64,000 nucleotides of DNA from the NCBI RefSeq assembly GCF_001886735.1, contig NZ_CP018076.1:682001-746000 (forward strand), in the 5' to 3' direction. This document shows positions 61,177 through 64,000 of the stretch, piece by piece (the stretch's first letter is position 1; the number at the start of each line of letters is the position of its first letter). Under the pieces are notes generated by a model that was given only the letters and a program-made list of their open reading frames with translations, had not been told where the DNA came from and ran no database searches. Position numbers and translations under genes: made by a program. This stretch comes from Sulfitobacter alexandrii. Its GTDB lineage: Bacteria > Pseudomonadota > Alphaproteobacteria > Rhodobacterales > Rhodobacteraceae.

Positions 61177-61278
61177 ACGCCTTTGGCGTGACCTGCCGAC
61201 CGCAGGTCCGATCCCCGGTGCACCGCACCACCCCAAATCTCTTGACCCTGCACGCCGCCCATGCCCATTTGGGCTTTT
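61177..61278 (+). promoter_or_regulatory. Candidate arginine attenuator structures
   Basis: Just after the leader stop lie hairpins ACGCC-TTT-GGCGT (61177-61189), GACCTGC-N5-GCAGGTC (61190-61208) and CGGTG/CACCG (61216-61225). A terminator-like GCCC-ATTT-GGGC with TTTT follows (61263-61278). GGCGTG (61185-61190) can alternatively pair with CACGCC (61251-61256), giving mutually exclusive folds. The terminator stem is short, so read-through control may be partial. Confidence 0.55.
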
Positions 61279-61303
61279 CGCGGCCCCATCATAGGAACTC
61301 CAG

Positions 61304-62479
61304 ATGATCTCTTCTGTCCTGCCGACCTACAACCGTGCGCCCCTCAGCTTCGTGAAGGGCGAAGGCACCTGGCTCATCGAGGCGGACGGACGACGTTTCC
61401 TGGACCTCGGCGCCGGAATCGCCGTCAACGCGCTGGGCCATGCGCACCCCGGGCTGACCGAGGCGCTGACCGCGCAGGCCGGGGCGCTTTGGCACACGTC
61501 CAACCTCTACCAGATCCCGCAGCAGCAGGCCCTGGCGGACAAGCTGGTCGAGGCGACCTTTGCCGATACGGTGTTCTTCACCAACTCGGGCACCGAAAGC
61601 TGCGAGCTGGCGGTCAAGATGGCGCGCAAGTATTTTTATGACAAGGGTCAGCCCGAACGGGTGGAGATCATCACCTTCGACGGCTCCTTCCACGGTCGTT
61701 CTTCGGCCGGGATCGCCGCCGCCGGCTCCGAGAAGATGACCAAGGGCTTCGGCCCCCTGCTGCCCGGATTCGTGCATCTGGCGTTCGGCAACCACGACGC
61801 GCTGCGCGCCGCGATCACCGACCGGACCTGCGCGGTGCTGGTCGAGCCGGTGCAGGGCGAGGGCGGCATCCGCCCGCTGCCCGACGCCTGCCTCAAGGGG
61901 CTGCGCGATCTTTGCGACGAACATGGCATCCTGATGATCCTCGACGAGGTCCAATGCGGTGTGGGGCGTACCGGCAAGCTGTTCGCCCACGAGTGGGCGG
62001 GGGTGACACCCGACATCATGATGGTGGCCAAGGGCATCGGCGGGGGCTTCCCGCTGGGCGCGGTGCTGGCGACCGAGGACGCCGCCAGCGGCATGACCGC
62101 GGGCACCCACGGCTCCACCTACGGGGGCAACCCGCTGGGCTGTGCCGTGGGCTGCGCCGTGATGGACATCGTGGCCGACCCCGGTTTCCTTGCCGAGGTG
62201 AACCGCAAGGCGGGCCTGCTGCGGCAGAAGCTGGAGGGGCTGGTCGCAAGCCACCCCGACGTGCTGGAGGGCGTCCGCGGTTCCGGGCTGATGCTGGGCC
62301 TCAAGTGCAAGGTCGCCCCGGCCGATCTGGTGGCCGCAGGCTACACCGCCGAGGTCATCACCGTGCCCGCGGGCGACAATGTCGTGAGGCTCCTGCCGCC
62401 GCTCACGATCACCGACGACGAAATCGCCGAGGCTGTCTCTCGCCTAGACCGCGCCGCCGGCAGCCTCGCGCCGTCCTGA
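61304..62479 (+). CDS. argD: Acetylornithine aminotransferase
   Basis: The 391-aa class III aminotransferase has the family blocks [57 protein letters not shown] [19 protein letters not shown] and the pyridoxal-phosphate lysine in [15 protein letters not shown]. It transaminates N-acetylglutamate semialdehyde in arginine synthesis and can serve in lysine synthesis. AGGAAC precedes the ATG. It is followed 76 bp later by argF, with a hairpin between. Confidence 0.95.
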   Translation: MISSVLPTYNRAPLSFVKGEGTWLIEADGRRFLDLGAGIAVNALGHAHPGLTEALTAQAGALWHTSNLYQIPQQQALADKLVEATFADTVFFTNSGTESCELAVKMARKYFYDKGQPERVEIITFDGSFHGRSSAGIAAAGSEKMTKGFGPLLPGFVHLAFGNHDALRAAITDRTCAVLVEPVQGEGGIRPLPDACLKGLRDLCDEHGILMILDEVQCGVGRTGKLFAHEWAGVTPDIMMVAKGIGGGFPLGAVLATEDAASGMTAGTHGSTYGGNPLGCAVGCAVMDIVADPGFLAEVNRKAGLLRQKLEGLVASHPDVLEGVRGSGLMLGLKCKVAPADLVAAGYTAEVITVPAGDNVVRLLPPLTITDDEIAEAVSRLDRAAGSLAPS

Positions 62480-62482
62480 TCT

Positions 62483-62532
62483 TCTTTATGCCAAGAATAC
62501 TCTCCGGGGGTCCGGGGGTGGAAAACCCCCGG
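62483..62532. repeat. Intergenic element with hairpin between argD and argF
   Basis: TTTATGCCAAGAATACTCTC (62485-62504) read on the minus strand is a degenerate relative of the 7538/32399/48178 motif (GTATTCTTGGCA for GTATTTTTGGAA). It is followed by a G-rich run and an 8-bp hairpin, CCGGGGGT-N5-ACCCCCGG (62512-62532), which may stabilise or attenuate the argD-argF transcript. Confidence 0.5.
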
Positions 62533-62555
62533 CTCCCACAACAAAGAGCTTACCC

Positions 62556-63461
62556 ATGACCCATTTCCTGGACATCCACACGACCGATACCGCCGATCTG
62601 CGGTCCATCATCGACAACGCCCGCAGCATGAAGACCGCGCGAAACGGCAGGCCAAGGGGGGCACCCGACGACGAGCAGCCGCTGAAGGACCACATGGTCG
62701 CGCTGATCTTCGAGAAACCGTCCACCCGGACGCGGGTGTCGTTCGATGTGGGCGTGCGCCAGATGGGCGGCCAGACGATGGTGCTGTCGGGCGCCGACAT
62801 GCAGCTGGGCCACGGCGAGACCATCGCGGACACCGCCCGCGTCCTGTCGCGCTACGTGGATCTGATCATGATCCGCACCTTCGAGGAACAGACCCTGCTC
62901 GACATGGCCGAATACGCCAGCGTGCCGGTGATCAACGGCCTGACCAACCGCAGCCACCCCTGCCAGATCATGGCCGACGTGATGACCTTCGAGGAGCACA
63001 GCGGCCCGATCAAGGGCAAGAAGGTGGTCTGGTCGGGCGACGGCAACAACGTCTTCGCCAGCTTTGCCCACGCCGCCAGGCAGTTCGAGTTCGATCTCGT
63101 GTTCACCGGCCCGCCCCCGCTCGATCCCGAACCGGCGCTCGACGGGCTCTACACGGTCGAGCGGGATCCGCACAGGGCGGTGGAGGGCGCCGACCTCGTG
63201 GTCACGGACACCTGGGTCAGCATGCACGACCCCCAGTCCGCCCGCGAACGCCGTCACAACCAGCTGCGCGGCTACCAGGTGAACGAGGCGCTGATGGCGC
63301 GGGCCAAGAAGGACGCCCTGTTCATGCATTGCCTGCCCGCCCACCGCGAGGACGAGGCGACAAGCGCGGTGATGGACGGGCCGAACTCCGTGATATTCGA
63401 CGAGGCCGAGAACCGGCTGCACGCGCAGAAGGCCATCATGCGTCACTGCCTGGGCCGATAA
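62556..63461 (+). CDS. argF: Ornithine carbamoyltransferase
   Basis: The 301-aa enzyme has the carbamoyl-phosphate motif [13 protein letters not shown], the [12 protein letters not shown] block, DTWVSMHD and the ornithine-binding FMHCLPAHR. It makes citrulline from ornithine and carbamoyl phosphate. Co-directional with argD, as in many alphaproteobacteria; the arginine-rich leader upstream of argD would control both. Confidence 0.96.
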   Translation: MTHFLDIHTTDTADLRSIIDNARSMKTARNGRPRGAPDDEQPLKDHMVALIFEKPSTRTRVSFDVGVRQMGGQTMVLSGADMQLGHGETIADTARVLSRYVDLIMIRTFEEQTLLDMAEYASVPVINGLTNRSHPCQIMADVMTFEEHSGPIKGKKVVWSGDGNNVFASFAHAARQFEFDLVFTGPPPLDPEPALDGLYTVERDPHRAVEGADLVVTDTWVSMHDPQSARERRHNQLRGYQVNEALMARAKKDALFMHCLPAHREDEATSAVMDGPNSVIFDEAENRLHAQKAIMRHCLGR

Positions 63462-63468
63462 GGCCACG

Positions 63469-64000
63469 ATGCGCGCCGACCCCCATATCGTCGTTGCCGG
63501 GGCCGGTGCCATCGGCTGTTTCGTCGGGGGGCTGCTGGCGGCGGCGGGGGCGCAGGTCACGCTGCTGCTGCGCGCTCGGGTGGCGGCCGAGATCCGCACG
63601 CACGGGCTGACCCTGACCGATTTCGACGGCATGGCGCAGAAGGTCAGCGCGGAACGGCTTGCGCTGTCAGAAGATCCGACCTGTCTGGCCGGCGCCGACC
63701 TTGTGCTGGTCACGGTGAAATCCGGCGCCACCGCCCAGATCGCCCGGCTGATCGACCGGCACGCGCCCGCGAAATGCCCGGTCGTGAGCCTGCAGAATGG
63801 CGTGAGTAATGCCGCTACCCTGCGCGACATGCTGCCGGGGCGGGATCTGCGCGGGGGAATGGTGCCCTTCAACGTCGTCCCGCTCGGGCAGGGGGGCTAC
63901 CATCGGGCAACCAGCGGCGACATCGTGATAGAGGCAGGGCCAGATGACCTCGGGGCGGTGCTTGGTGTGCCCCATCTGCGCGTGACCGAAAGCCGCGATA
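63469..64000 (+). CDS. 2-dehydropantoate 2-reductase (ketopantoate reductase), 3' truncated
   Basis: The frame from ATG 63469, 7 bp after the argF stop, stays open to the right edge (177 codons seen). It starts HIVVAGAGAIGCFVGGLLAA, the NADP-binding GxGxxG of the PanE/ApbA family, followed by ADLVLVTVKSGAT and VVSLQNGVSN. Members reduce ketopantoate in pantothenate synthesis or related 2-oxo acids; the missing C-terminal half with the substrate residues prevents a firmer call. Confidence 0.88.
   Translation, partial: MRADPHIVVAGAGAIGCFVGGLLAAAGAQVTLLLRARVAAEIRTHGLTLTDFDGMAQKVSAERLALSEDPTCLAGADLVLVTVKSGATAQIARLIDRHAPAKCPVVSLQNGVSNAATLRDMLPGRDLRGGMVPFNVVPLGQGGYHRATSGDIVIEAGPDDLGAVLGVPHLRVTESRD

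Overview
The window is GC-rich chromosomal DNA from an alphaproteobacterium, most likely a marine Rhodobacteraceae (Roseobacter-type) strain. The pointers are a GcrA cell-cycle regulator, an alphaproteobacterial (plant-type) glutamate-cysteine ligase, an alphaproteobacterial-style family 4 uracil-DNA glycosylase, an FnrL-type box, a CIO-type bd oxidase with its DUF2474 small protein, and a homogentisate cluster. It is densely packed with many ATGA overlaps. I see no rRNA, tRNA, CRISPR array, insertion sequence or prophage.

Region 1 (1-10.8 kb) is aromatic catabolism. The right end of a homoprotocatechuate lower-pathway operon (FAH-family enzyme, hpaH) leads into a 1069-aa self-sufficient reductive dehalogenase: a B12/2x[4Fe-4S] dehalogenase fused to a flavin/NAD(P)H reductase and a [2Fe-2S] ferredoxin. 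Convergent to it lies a homogentisate-type operon (hmgA, fahA, an MBL-fold protein lacking several zinc ligands, a flavin monooxygenase, DUF2783) with a divergent MarR regulator sharing one operator/promoter region. I infer that halogenated 4-hydroxyphenyl compounds, for example from halotyrosines, are dehalogenated and fed into these pathways.

Region 2 (10.8-24.2 kb) holds an HtrA-type protease divergent from an OmpR-type two-component system, the cioAB-DUF2474 oxidase, a quinone-oxidoreductase-like MDR protein, a DMT transporter, a CoxG-like protein, an ABC-2 exporter, an S49 protease, a tiny zinc-ribbon membrane protein, a Ca/Na antiporter and a pteridine-reductase-like SDR. An AT-rich spacer with DnaA-box matches (24179-24463) separates this from uvrC.

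Region 3 (24.4-45.7 kb) is mostly housekeeping: uvrC-pgsA-moaD-moaE, an FnrL-type promoter in front of a universal stress protein, an OmpA-like envelope protein with a coiled-coil partner, ubiA back-to-back with rsmE, gshA, a minus-strand run from pyrB to a metal-ligand-less PyrC' and plsY, then UDG-lysE-moaB. After a double-hairpin terminator comes a capsule export block (kpsT, kpsE, kdsA, phosphomannomutase).

Region 4 (45.7-64 kb) contains an arsR-permease-CDF metal-resistance operon with two spaced operators, a UDG-like protein with SseB, a YHS protein, an opgC-opgG/D-opgH periplasmic glucan operon, a TTC38-like protein, a CoA-transferase/TPP-enzyme pair, gcrA with a terminator-like hairpin in its leader, an EamA transporter, and argD-argF preceded by a 14-codon leader ORF with four consecutive arginine codons. 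A truncated ketopantoate reductase gene ends the window.

The most interesting signals are the dehalogenase in its 4-hydroxyphenylacetate/homogentisate context, the arginine-rich leader peptide ahead of argD, the possible gcrA attenuator, and a short intergenic sequence that recurs at least three times.
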